DNA of 64,000 nt from CAYTZH01 sp964442285 (lineage in GTDB: Bacteria; Myxococcota_A; UBA9160; JAFDET01). Positions 48,470 to 56,328 of this stretch are shown in pieces. The position numbers and the translations under genes were made by a program. The notes beneath the pieces were generated by a model that did not search any database, was not told where the DNA came from, and was given only the letters and a program-made list of their open reading frames with translations. The stretch is taken from NCBI GenBank assembly GCA_964442285.1, contig CAYTZH010000008.1, forward strand, positions 76,034-140,033, given 5' to 3'. How positions within the stretch are numbered: the stretch's first letter is position 1; the number at the start of each line of letters is the position of its first letter.

Positions 48470-49564
48470 TCAGAACCCGTCGTCGCTCGCCGCCGGCTGG
48501 TCGAAGTCGTCGACGTCCTCGAGGTCGTCCCCGAGACCAGGCCGCGCCGCCGACTCGTTCGCCGCCGGCTCCAACGTCTCGACGTCCATCACGACCTCGA
48601 AGGTCTGCATGCCCACGCCGCCGTTCAGGTCGTCGACCTCCACCTCGACGTCGTGGCGGCCGGCCTGGTCGGTCCGGGGCTGCCACACAACCTCACCCGA
48701 GATGTTGTCGATGCGCATTCCCTGCGGCCCCTTCTTGAGCCGGTAGCGGAGCGTGACGTCGCCGTCGGGATCCCGGGCCTCCACGCTGTAGCGGAAGGTG
48801 CCGCCGTCCTGGCTCCAGACCGGCTCCGACACGATCTTCGGCGGCGAGTTCCCGAGGCGCACGGGCTCGCTCCGAACGGGATCGGTGCGGGCATAGCCGT
48901 CGCTTGCCGTGACCTCGACCTCGATCGTGGATCCCCGCTCCAGGCCGTCGGTCTCCAGGGTCTCCGCCTCGCTCGCGTAGGCGTCGCCGTTGACGATCCA
49001 CTGGTACTCGAACTCCACCTCGTCGCCGTCCGGGTCCACGGCCTCGGGCGTGGCCACGAGCGGGGTCCCGCGCACCGGCGGCCCGGAGGCCTCGATCAGC
49101 ACGGCGAAGAGCCTGGGCGGCTGGTTGCCGACTTCGACCTCCGCCGTGAAGGGCTCGCTACGTGCCTTCCCGTCGCTGGCGATCACCGTCACCGAGACGA
49201 CCTGGCCTTTCTCGAGGTCCGGAAGCGTCACGGTCTTGCCCTGGCCGAGCTGGCGGTCGCCCGACCGCCAGCGGTACTCGTAGCGGAGCGAGTCTCCGTC
49301 GAGGTCGTCGCCCTCGACGTCGGCGCGCACCTCGTTGCCGCCGACCGGCGCCGACGGCTCGATGTACACGGCGACGACCTCCGGCACCTCGTTGGGACCC
49401 GCGCTCCCGGGGCCCCCCGGAGCCGGCGCCTGGGCCTGCCCACCGGCCGCACCCGGCCCGGACGCCCCTTCGGGTGCGTCGTTGCCGCCACAGGCCACGA
49501 GACCCGCCACGGCGAGCCCGACGAGCCCTCCCCGCATCGCGAGCCGCACCGTGGACGCGCTCAT
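48470..49564 (-). CDS. Pilus-operon lipoprotein with repeated Ig/cadherin-like domains
   Basis: A 364-residue exported protein. The lipobox is VAGLVAC with Cys25. A Gly/Pro/Ala-rich spacer leads to three or four beta-sandwich repeats with the pattern 'D-x-D-G-D-x-x-x-Y-x-Y-x-W' (DLDGDSLRYEYRW, DPDGDEVEFEYQW, DPDGDVTLRYRL), the calcium-type loops of cadherin/PKD-like folds. PRTDQAGRHDVEVEVDDLNG is the last. The acidic end is DDLEDVDDFDQPAASDDGF. It starts inside the stop of the preceding small gene (ATGA) and is last of the minor-pilin operon. It may bind pilus tip or surface partners. No family name is claimed. Confidence 0.8.
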   Translation of the reverse strand: MSASTVRLAMRGGLVGLAVAGLVACGGNDAPEGASGPGAAGGQAQAPAPGGPGSAGPNEVPEVVAVYIEPSAPVGGNEVRADVEGDDLDGDSLRYEYRWRSGDRQLGQGKTVTLPDLEKGQVVSVTVIASDGKARSEPFTAEVEVGNQPPRLFAVLIEASGPPVRGTPLVATPEAVDPDGDEVEFEYQWIVNGDAYASEAETLETDGLERGSTIEVEVTASDGYARTDPVRSEPVRLGNSPPKIVSEPVWSQDGGTFRYSVEARDPDGDVTLRYRLKKGPQGMRIDNISGEVVWQPRTDQAGRHDVEVEVDDLNGGVGMQTFEVVMDVETLEPAANESAARPGLGDDLEDVDDFDQPAASDDGF

Positions 49565-49917
49565 CGCGGCACCGCCTCCACCAGCGTGAGCCGGCTCAGG
49601 CGCCACTCGGAGCTCCCCCGGACCGCCTCGAAGCGGACGGCGCCCGGCTCGCTCTGGCCCTTGGGCGAGCCCTTGGCGTAGCGCGTGGGCACCTCCGCCA
49701 GGGGCATGGCCTTGCCGTAGAGGTCCACGATCACGGTCGACGAGGTCACCCGGAAGACCCGGTCGTCCACCGTCACCTGGGAGGCCCCCACGTCGACCTT
49801 CTCCACCAGCCCGTAGTCCGTCTTCGTCTCCGCCCGGGCGCCGCCGGCAGCCAGCAGGCCCACCGCCAGCACCACCACGGCCCACCGAGCCCGGCTTCTC
49901 ACGCGTTCTCCTCGCAT
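49561..49917 (-). CDS. Small exported protein of the pilY1 operon
   Basis: A 118-residue protein with a signal peptide (ARWAVVVLAVGLLAAGGARAE, cleavage ARA|E). The mature part, KTDYGLVEKVDVGASQVTVD, DRVFRVTSSTVIVDLYGKAM and SSEWRLSRLTLVEAVP, forms a short beta domain like the DUF5666/'PilY-associated' periplasmic proteins. The function is unknown. It sits 17 bp after pilY1 and overlaps the lipoprotein start by ATGA, so it belongs to the same transcript and presumably to pilus tip assembly or PilY1 handling. Confidence 0.8.
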   Translation of the reverse strand: MRGERVRSRARWAVVVLAVGLLAAGGARAETKTDYGLVEKVDVGASQVTVDDRVFRVTSSTVIVDLYGKAMPLAEVPTRYAKGSPKGQSEPGAVRFEAVRGSSEWRLSRLTLVEAVPR

Positions 49918-49934
49918 CCCTGTCCCCCTTCTCC

Positions 49935-52900
49935 CTACTCGAGCTCTCGCCAGTACAGGATGCCCTGGCCCGGAGTGGGCAGCGGCGGGCTCGGCGGATT
50001 CTTGAGCTCGTTCTCACTGGTCATGATGTAGACCTGGTTCTCCTCGCCCAGCGACAGTCGCGGACTCGTGGGCATGCCGTCGCCGAGGCTGATCCGGCGC
50101 TCCTCCGCCCCCGAGTTGCCGGGCCAGAAGCCCTCGCCGCACTGGATCTTGAAGATGTACAGCGAGGCGCTGCCGCCCGAATCGCACGGCGAGAGGCTCG
50201 GCGTCGGGATGAACGATCCTGCGAACACGTAGTACGCGATGATCTCCGTATTCGTCACGAACTTCTCGCCTTCCCGAGCGATCAGGTACCAGCCGTTGTT
50301 CGAGACCGTCGCGCAGCCCTCGAAGGTGGTGAGGTCCGTGAGCCCCCGCTCCGGCGGCACCCCGTCCGTGTCCGACTCCACCAGGATGTCCGCGGTCGTG
50401 TAGACGGAGTCCGCGTCCAGGTCGGGCAGGCCGAGCTTGTTGGGATCCTTGATCGCGTAGAAGCGGTTGTTCTCGCTGTCGTCGGCCGGATCCGCCCCGT
50501 CGAAGCCGGGGTTGGCCCGCTCCCCGGTGCCGACGGCCAGCCACAGGCTCGAGCCCACGTAGGTCACGCTCGGCGGGAAGAAGAAGCTCTTGTAGTACGG
50601 GGTCCCGCCGATCGAAGCCACGGGCGCCTGGAACATGATCCCGAACTCCCAGGCACTCTGCCGCTTGTTGACGAAGCGATCGCTGCCGTCCGCATTGAAG
50701 GGATTGACCGTGTCGATCCCGGTGCTCGTGATCACCCACTTCCAGAGGTTTCCACCCAGGTCGCCGATGTAGACGATGTCCGCGAAGCCGTCGAAGTCCT
50801 CGTCGATCACGGCGGGCGTGGAGGCGAAGGCGTACTTCATCTCCGTGGAGCCACCGCCGGTGGTGCCCAGTCCCGTATCCAGGGCGTTGTGGTGGTAGAA
50901 TTGGGCGGCCAGCACCCGGCCCGTCTGGACGTCCACCATGAACAGGGCCCGACCCTTGCGGCTGGTGGACGCGGTGGTCGTGGCATCGTAGGAGCCCGAG
51001 TTGGGGTCCCCGGTCGGGTCGTAGCCCCCACCGAAGATCGCGACCCAGCGCTCGTAGGTCTCGCCGGTCGGGTCGCCCGGAACGAGCACCTTCACCCGCG
51101 CGATCACCGGGTCCGACCACGTCTCGCCCATGTAGTCCATGTAGTCGAAGGAGCCGCTGGCATCGAAGCCGACGCTGCCGCCCTCGCGCGGGAACTCCCA
51201 CAGATAGCCGGGGTAGCCCGAGGCGGCCGGATTCGTCACGTCCAGTGCGTAGTAGGTGTTGCCGCCCTGGCGCAGGCCCCCGATCAGGACCGTCCGCCAC
51301 TCGCTGCCGTTCGCCGCCTTGTTCACGGTCGTATGGCTCGGGTAGAACCACACGTCCGCCGCCTGGGGCGAGCCGTCCACGAAGTAGTGGTCGCGACTTC
51401 CGATGTCCACGGGCAGGTTCTGGATCGTCTCCCGGATGGACCACGGCATGAACCCGAACTGCTCCACGCCGGTACCGTGGTTGTAGGCCTCGGCCAGGGA
51501 GTCCCAGGTGCCCGCATCGAAGGCGTGCAGGAAGCCGTCGTTCGCGCCGGCGAAGAGGATCCGCTGGCGCGTGTTGTAGGTCGTGGCGAAGGCCACATAG
51601 GAGGTCTCGTTCACGCCGAGATTGGGGTGACCCACCACCACCGGGTCCGAATGGAAGATGTCGCCCAGGGTGCGCGGGTCCCCGCTCGGCCGCTGGCGCT
51701 CCAGGCAGGTCGTGTCGATCGTGGACCACGCGACGCCCGTGCCGAACTCGCAGCCCCGCAGGTACTGCACCAGCTCGTCAGCGAGCTCCTCCGCGCTCGA
51801 CGCGTTGGAGCCGGAGTAGCTCGCCGCCGGCGGATAGGTCACCGCCATCTCGGTGGCGTTGTCGAGGTCCGCCGCATCGAAGTCCGCGCGCGAGTACGCC
51901 ACCTCCGGATCGCTCCCCGAGGGCGAGGCGGTGTTGTCGTAGGCGCTGGTGTAGAGCGTCCGCGAGTCGGGCGCCGGCATCTCGTCCGCCGCGTCCCAGT
52001 GCGGCACCGCCGTGCCCAGGAACTGACCCTCCAGACAGTTGCCCGACGGATCGTCCAGGGCGCAGACCGGCGGGGTCTGGGCGTCCAGGATCTGGCCGGC
52101 CGCATTGATCGTGAAGTTCCGAATGTGGCCCTCCCAGAACGGGTTGGTGCCCGACGGGATGAAGAAGCTCGAGTAGAAGTTGCCGCCGTCCGCCGTCCGG
52201 GTGGCGGGCACCGTGGCGGCGGTGAAGGCCTGAGACTTCTGGATGATGTCCGTGATGGCCGCCACCAGGTCCTCGGCCAGCTCCTCGGCGTTGTTGCTCT
52301 TGTAGAACTGGCCGCCGCCCAGGACCGCCGCACGATTCAGGAGGTCGTCGGCGAAAGCCGAGGTGGTGAAGCCCACGGTGTAGACGTCGATGGTCTGGGG
52401 AACGGGGTTGCCCAGGGAGTCCACGCCGTCGGCCATGTCGGGCCGGAAGTCGACCTCGTGCATGTACTTGGCGATGTCGTCCAGCCACATGGACGTCTCG
52501 CAGTCGCTGCAGATGGCGTCGTCCTGGTCTTCGACCTCGCCCGCCGGAGCCGGGTTGTAGTCCGGGATCAGCTTGCCATCCTTGAAGTCCTGGAAGCCGA
52601 GCTGCACGCCCGGAGTGGTGTCGCCGTCGTCGAAGTCGTCCCGGGTGGGCTCGCCGTCCGTGATGACGATGACGAAGTTCTTCTGGCAGTCGTACTGGAC
52701 TGGGGACACCGGAGCCGGGGAGACGGGCGCGCCGCCCTCTCCAGTGGCGTCGGTGGAGTAGCTGTAGGCCGGGAAGCGGGTGACCCCGTCCGTCCCGTAC
52801 GGGATGTCGGTGGTCGTCCGGCTCATGAAGTAGGTGTAGATCTGGAACAGCGTCTCGCCGAGGGGCGTCCAGGTCTCCGGCGTGATGTTGTTGATCGCGG

Positions 52901-53555
52901 TCTGGAGGGCGGCATCCTGCGCCGTCGAGTAGTCGTCGATCTCCACGATCACGTGACCGCCCTCGGGGTCGCCCTCGTCCCGGTACTGGGCCATGCCGAA
53001 GCGGACCTTGCCGGTGTTGTTCACCTGGCAGATCACCTCGCGGATCACCAGCTGCGACGCGGTGGCCCGCGAGCGGCGGTACTTGCTGTACGTCCCGCCC
53101 CCGAGACAGGCGGACAGGGTGCCGTTGGCGGTCGCGGCGATGTCGTTGAGGATCGCCTGCTCGGCGGGCACGGCGCTGTCGAGCCCGAAGTACCAGTTGA
53201 GGTAGCGGTGATCCCAGCGCGTGTCGTCGGGAAGGCTCGAGTCGTGGTAGAGCGTCCGCGTGTTGCTGCAGTACGTCCGGGAGGTATCGCTCGTAACGCT
53301 CTCGCGGCTCCAGTTGCCATCCGCGTCGGCGCTGAAGTGGTTGCAGCCCCAGCTGGCGGAATCGTCCGGGTCGAAGTCCGGATGCCAGACGATGTGCTCC
53401 ATGGAGCCGGAGTTGTCGACCACTAGCAGCACGTTCGGCGCCACGGTGGTGGAGAAGAGCAGCGTGTCGTCCGCCCGTCCCGCGGCCCCCGGCAGCACGA
53501 GCGCCGTCGCGAAGGCCAGGGCCATCAGGGATCGCATCGTGAGGTTCTTCGTCAT
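49935..53555 (-). CDS. pilY1: Type IV pilus tip/biogenesis protein PilY1
   Basis: A 1206-residue exported protein. The signal peptide is RSLMALAFATALVLPGAAGR with cleavage near ADD. The von Willebrand A-like N-terminal half has NVLLVVDNSGSME (MIDAS D-x-S-x-S) and the companion NFVIVITDGEPTRDD and DVYTVGF. The C-terminal half is the PilY beta-propeller (FAGANDGFLHAFDAGT, RTVLIGGLRQGGNTYYALDV), with a calcium loop in DEDFDGFADIVYIGDLGGNL. GGAGGAAAC precedes the ATG. It promotes pilus assembly and often adhesion or surface sensing. The order fimT-pilV-W-X-Y1 matches the Pseudomonas-type cluster. Confidence 0.95.
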   Translation of the reverse strand: MTKNLTMRSLMALAFATALVLPGAAGRADDTLLFSTTVAPNVLLVVDNSGSMEHIVWHPDFDPDDSASWGCNHFSADADGNWSRESVTSDTSRTYCSNTRTLYHDSSLPDDTRWDHRYLNWYFGLDSAVPAEQAILNDIAATANGTLSACLGGGTYSKYRRSRATASQLVIREVICQVNNTGKVRFGMAQYRDEGDPEGGHVIVEIDDYSTAQDAALQTAINNITPETWTPLGETLFQIYTYFMSRTTTDIPYGTDGVTRFPAYSYSTDATGEGGAPVSPAPVSPVQYDCQKNFVIVITDGEPTRDDFDDGDTTPGVQLGFQDFKDGKLIPDYNPAPAGEVEDQDDAICSDCETSMWLDDIAKYMHEVDFRPDMADGVDSLGNPVPQTIDVYTVGFTTSAFADDLLNRAAVLGGGQFYKSNNAEELAEDLVAAITDIIQKSQAFTAATVPATRTADGGNFYSSFFIPSGTNPFWEGHIRNFTINAAGQILDAQTPPVCALDDPSGNCLEGQFLGTAVPHWDAADEMPAPDSRTLYTSAYDNTASPSGSDPEVAYSRADFDAADLDNATEMAVTYPPAASYSGSNASSAEELADELVQYLRGCEFGTGVAWSTIDTTCLERQRPSGDPRTLGDIFHSDPVVVGHPNLGVNETSYVAFATTYNTRQRILFAGANDGFLHAFDAGTWDSLAEAYNHGTGVEQFGFMPWSIRETIQNLPVDIGSRDHYFVDGSPQAADVWFYPSHTTVNKAANGSEWRTVLIGGLRQGGNTYYALDVTNPAASGYPGYLWEFPREGGSVGFDASGSFDYMDYMGETWSDPVIARVKVLVPGDPTGETYERWVAIFGGGYDPTGDPNSGSYDATTTASTSRKGRALFMVDVQTGRVLAAQFYHHNALDTGLGTTGGGSTEMKYAFASTPAVIDEDFDGFADIVYIGDLGGNLWKWVITSTGIDTVNPFNADGSDRFVNKRQSAWEFGIMFQAPVASIGGTPYYKSFFFPPSVTYVGSSLWLAVGTGERANPGFDGADPADDSENNRFYAIKDPNKLGLPDLDADSVYTTADILVESDTDGVPPERGLTDLTTFEGCATVSNNGWYLIAREGEKFVTNTEIIAYYVFAGSFIPTPSLSPCDSGGSASLYIFKIQCGEGFWPGNSGAEERRISLGDGMPTSPRLSLGEENQVYIMTSENELKNPPSPPLPTPGQGILYWRELE

Positions 53556-53623
53556 CGCTGTTTCCTCCGAGCCGAAGTCGCCGTCGCCCGTCCCGCGACG
53601 CAGTTCCTTGGCTTGCGCGGCCG

Positions 53624-54112
53624 TCAGCCGCCGAAGCCCGAGTAGCTGGGCATGCGCTTGCCGAGCTCGAGGCGCGACACGCCCCCGTTCGGCCCGTTGC
53701 CCTGCACGTTGATCGCCCAGTGGGAGATCACGAATCCCGAGGTGCCGGGGCCGAGGCCCATCCCGGGCATCGGCGTGTCCTTCAGCCAGCGGATCGGCGG
53801 CGTCACCGTCGGATCGCCCAGGTAGGAGGGCTGGCCGTAGGGGAAGTCCTGGGTCGTACCGAGGTTCGTGGTGGGCAGCGCCGGCGGGTTGAAGCGGTTG
53901 GCCGCCGTGCGCACCAGGTTGAGCCCCGTGGACGCGCCCGCTTCGCTGGCGAAGAAGGCCGTCTTGGTCCGTCGGACCACGCCCGCGATCTGGCGGTCCT
54001 GGGTCACGGTCTCCATGGCGGTCAAGCCGATGATGCCCATGAAGACCATCAGCATGATCGCCACGATGAGAGCGGCGCCCTCGTCCCGTCGTCGTTCCAT
54101 GGGATTCCTCAC
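53624..54112 (-). CDS. pilX: Minor pilin-associated protein PilX
   Basis: A 162-residue membrane-anchored protein. GTG 54112 overlaps the pilW stop (GTGA); ATG 54100 is an alternative. The N-terminus RRRDEGAALIVAIMLMVFMG and IIGLTAMETVTQDRQIAGVV has the PilX form, in which G-A-A-L-I/V follows the basic leader, with no classic G-F-T-L-I-E. RRTKTAFFASEAGAS is also typical. The C-terminal domain is short and Pro/Gly-rich. It belongs to the tip complex that primes pilus assembly with PilV, PilW and PilY1. Confidence 0.9.
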   Translation of the reverse strand: MRNPMERRRDEGAALIVAIMLMVFMGIIGLTAMETVTQDRQIAGVVRRTKTAFFASEAGASTGLNLVRTAANRFNPPALPTTNLGTTQDFPYGQPSYLGDPTVTPPIRWLKDTPMPGMGLGPGTSGFVISHWAINVQGNGPNGGVSRLELGKRMPSYSGFGG

Positions 54113-55137
54113 GTCGCCAGATCCCGGAAGCCCACGTTGCGCACCCGGATCTGGGAGGTGTGCACGCGGCGGCGGAAGCCGTCCCTCAGCGCGCTCGGCG
54201 CGCGGTTTTCGGTGGCCTGGATGCTCCCCGAGTCGTAGGCCTGGTTGGGGTCCTCGTCGCGGGTGCGGATCACGATGTTGAGGCGGATCTCGCGCAGGTC
54301 CGTGGGCGCGGTGCCGGCGATCAGGGCGGAGTCGTAGGTCGTGCCCGCCGAGCCCCGGTACTCCGAGTTGATGAGGCCCGGGTTGTCGACGACGCCATCG
54401 GAGTCCGCGTCGTAGAAGTAGGCAACCTGGAAATCCTCGATGTCCTGGGCCAGGAGCGTGCCGTTGCGCTGCAGGTTGGTCCCCACGATCGCGTAGCGGT
54501 GGGCGGGCACCATCCGGTAGTCGGCGGGGTTCGCCGACGCGTCGAGCAGGGCCTCCCAGGTGACGTCGAGCGTGTTGGCGAGCGAGTTCACGTTGGAGAG
54601 GACTCCGCAGGCGCTGCCGCGGTCGGGGTTGTTCACGTCGGTCACGATCACGCCCATGCCGTTGGCGAAGTCGCTGTTCGTGAAGAAGGGCCCGCCGCCC
54701 CCGTCGGGCATCTCCAGGGTCGGGACACCCGTATCCGCCCGCGAGACCGTGTAGGTCTGGGTTCCTCCGGTGGGATCGACGAAGGCTGCCGAACCGCCGA
54801 AGCTGATCGTCATGGACACGTCCGGCTCCTCGACCCCGGCGGGGGAGAGCTGGTCGCTGGCGCTGACGTACAGGATGTCGGGACCGGCCGTATTGTCGAC
54901 GCCGCAGACCGAGGCGCCCTCGGGCACCACCATCCCGGCCTGGCGCACGTCCCGCTCCAGCAGCGTGGCGATCGCGCGGGCGTTCTGCTGGACCTCGGTC
55001 ACCTGGTCCACCACCGTGTAGGCGCGGTGCTGGACGGTGAAGCTCTGGGTCAGGTAGAGGGTGATGATCGCGAAGATGCCCAGGGCGACCATCAGCTCGA
55101 TCAGGGTGAACCCCGCCATGGACCGGTTTCGTTCCAC
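54109..55137 (-). CDS. pilW: Minor pilin PilW
   Basis: A 342-residue type IV pilin-like protein. The prepilin leader ends SMAG before FTLIELMVALGIFAIITLYL, with the expected Glu at position +5. GTG 55137 has GAGGGG upstream; GTG 55146, overlapping the pilV stop, is equally possible. The globular part has HRAYTVVDQVTEVQQNARAI, the typical PilW start of the domain, then DVRQAGM, paired cysteines in GSACGVLSNVNSLANTLDV, and FYDADSDGVVD. C-terminal RRVHTSQIRVRNVG matches PilW ends. It is part of the minor pilin tip complex. Confidence 0.92.
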   Translation of the reverse strand: MERNRSMAGFTLIELMVALGIFAIITLYLTQSFTVQHRAYTVVDQVTEVQQNARAIATLLERDVRQAGMVVPEGASVCGVDNTAGPDILYVSASDQLSPAGVEEPDVSMTISFGGSAAFVDPTGGTQTYTVSRADTGVPTLEMPDGGGGPFFTNSDFANGMGVIVTDVNNPDRGSACGVLSNVNSLANTLDVTWEALLDASANPADYRMVPAHRYAIVGTNLQRNGTLLAQDIEDFQVAYFYDADSDGVVDNPGLINSEYRGSAGTTYDSALIAGTAPTDLREIRLNIVIRTRDEDPNQAYDSGSIQATENRAPSALRDGFRRRVHTSQIRVRNVGFRDLAT

Positions 55138-55142
55138 GCCCC

Positions 55143-55589
55143 TCACTCCCAGTTGTACCGGACGGTGGAGAAGGTCACGGTCTGGGTCCCCCGCTCCGGC
55201 TCGGTCCAGGTGACCTGGACGTCGATGTCCTTGACCCAGTTCGAGACCACGTCTGCGATTCGCCGCCGCACCTGGTAGGTCTGGACGGTGCGGTTGGTCC
55301 CGCCCTCGCTGGTGGCGGTGACGTTGACCGTCTGGGGCGCGCCCCAAGCCCCCGCGGTGTTGGGCAGATTGGCCCAGGCCACGCGCTGGATGATCTCGAG
55401 GTCGTCCTGGGCAATGGTGGCGGCCTGGGTCGTATTCTGGCCCTGGCGACCCGCGCCCATGGCGTAGAGCTGCATGGCGGCGAGACCCAGCATGCCGAAG
55501 GCCAGCACCATCAGGGCGATCATCACCTCGAGCAGCGTGAAGCCGCCTCGCGGTGCGTCGCCGCGTTCGTGAATCCGGTGGCGGATCAT
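55143..55589 (-). CDS. pilV: Minor pilin PilV
   Basis: A 148-residue prepilin. ATG 55589 overlaps the fimT stop (ATGA). The leader MIRHRIHERGDAPRGG is cleaved before FTLLEVMIALMVLAFGMLGL, which holds Glu5 and the hydrophobic N-terminal helix. LAAMQLYAMGAGRQGQNTTQ and AATIAQDDLEIIQRVAW follow. The domain with QVTWTEPERGTQTVTFSTVR is typical of PilV. It is the second gene of the minor-pilin operon. Confidence 0.93.
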   Translation of the reverse strand: MIRHRIHERGDAPRGGFTLLEVMIALMVLAFGMLGLAAMQLYAMGAGRQGQNTTQAATIAQDDLEIIQRVAWANLPNTAGAWGAPQTVNVTATSEGGTNRTVQTYQVRRRIADVVSNWVKDIDVQVTWTEPERGTQTVTFSTVRYNWE

Positions 55590-56221
55590 TGCCAGACTCC
55601 GTTGCCGACCTCGAAGCCGCGGATGTGCACGCCTCCGAGCGGGGTCACGACCACGGCGTAGTCGCGAGCGTTGTTGGTCACGTACACGCCCCCGCCCCCC
55701 GTACCCAGGGTTCCCAGGCTGCAGGAGGGATCGAGGGCGATGGGGATGCCGTCGGGGCGGAACAACACCCACTGGGCCGGCGTGCCCGGCGGCTGCGGCG
55801 AGGCCTGGGAGAAGGTCATCCCGTTGGGGCGGTTGACGGGCGCCCCGCCCGCGTCACCCGGGGCGATCCCCCCGGAGACGGCCGCGCCGAGGTTGACCCC
55901 CTGCTCCAGCCGGAAGACCGTGAAGTCTTCGCCCGGGTCGACCAGGCAGTCCTCGTCGGCGTCGGCGAGGACCGCGATGCCGGCGATCGGCGAGGTGGTG
56001 GTGTCCTCGCCGATGAAGACCACGTGGTTGAAGCCGAGCCGGATGGCCTCGGTGCGGGCCTGATGGATCGCGCCGGCGATGTTGCGCGCGGTCTCCTTCA
56101 CCCGCTGGTCACGCTGGAAGCGGGTGAGGCTCGGCACCGCCATGGCGGCCATGAGGCCGATGATCCCCACGATCACGACCATCTCGATCAGCGTCACTCC
56201 GTCCTGTCGCTGCCTGCCCAC
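55586..56221 (-). CDS. fimT: Minor pilin FimT/GspH-like
   Basis: A 211-residue prepilin. GTG 56221 is chosen because GGAGG lies 8 bases upstream and gives an 8-residue leader, MGRQRQDG, before VTLIEMVVIVGIIGLMAAMA. An in-frame ATG at 56260 sits on the predicted transcription start and would leave no leader. VKETARNIAGAIHQARTEAI is the GspH/FimT signature, and the C-terminal GDAGGAPVNRPNGMTFSQAS and ALDPSCSLGTLGTGGGGV form the beta domain. Position +1 of the mature pilin is Val, where Phe is usual. It is the first gene after the sigma-54 promoter. Confidence 0.9.
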   Translation of the reverse strand: MGRQRQDGVTLIEMVVIVGIIGLMAAMAVPSLTRFQRDQRVKETARNIAGAIHQARTEAIRLGFNHVVFIGEDTTTSPIAGIAVLADADEDCLVDPGEDFTVFRLEQGVNLGAAVSGGIAPGDAGGAPVNRPNGMTFSQASPQPPGTPAQWVLFRPDGIPIALDPSCSLGTLGTGGGGVYVTNNARDYAVVVTPLGGVHIRGFEVGNGVWQ

Positions 56222-56271
56222 GTCGCTGCCTCCGGGGGGGCCGCTGCCGTCCCTTGCCATCGGGGGAGTCG

Positions 56272-56287
56272 AGCAATCCCCATGCCA
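56272..56287 (-). promoter_or_regulatory. Sigma-54 promoter of the minor-pilin operon
   Basis: Read on the minus strand, TGGCAT-GGGGA-TTGCT matches the sigma-54 -24/-12 consensus TGGCAC-N5-TTGCW at all but one base. The start point would fall near 56261, giving a leader of about 40 bases to GTG 56221 with its GGAGG site. PilR, encoded in the next operon, is the obvious activator. Confidence 0.85.
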
Positions 56288-56328
56288 TGCGCGTCTGTTC
56301 GGTGAACCCGCTGAGGCCCTTGAGCTTT

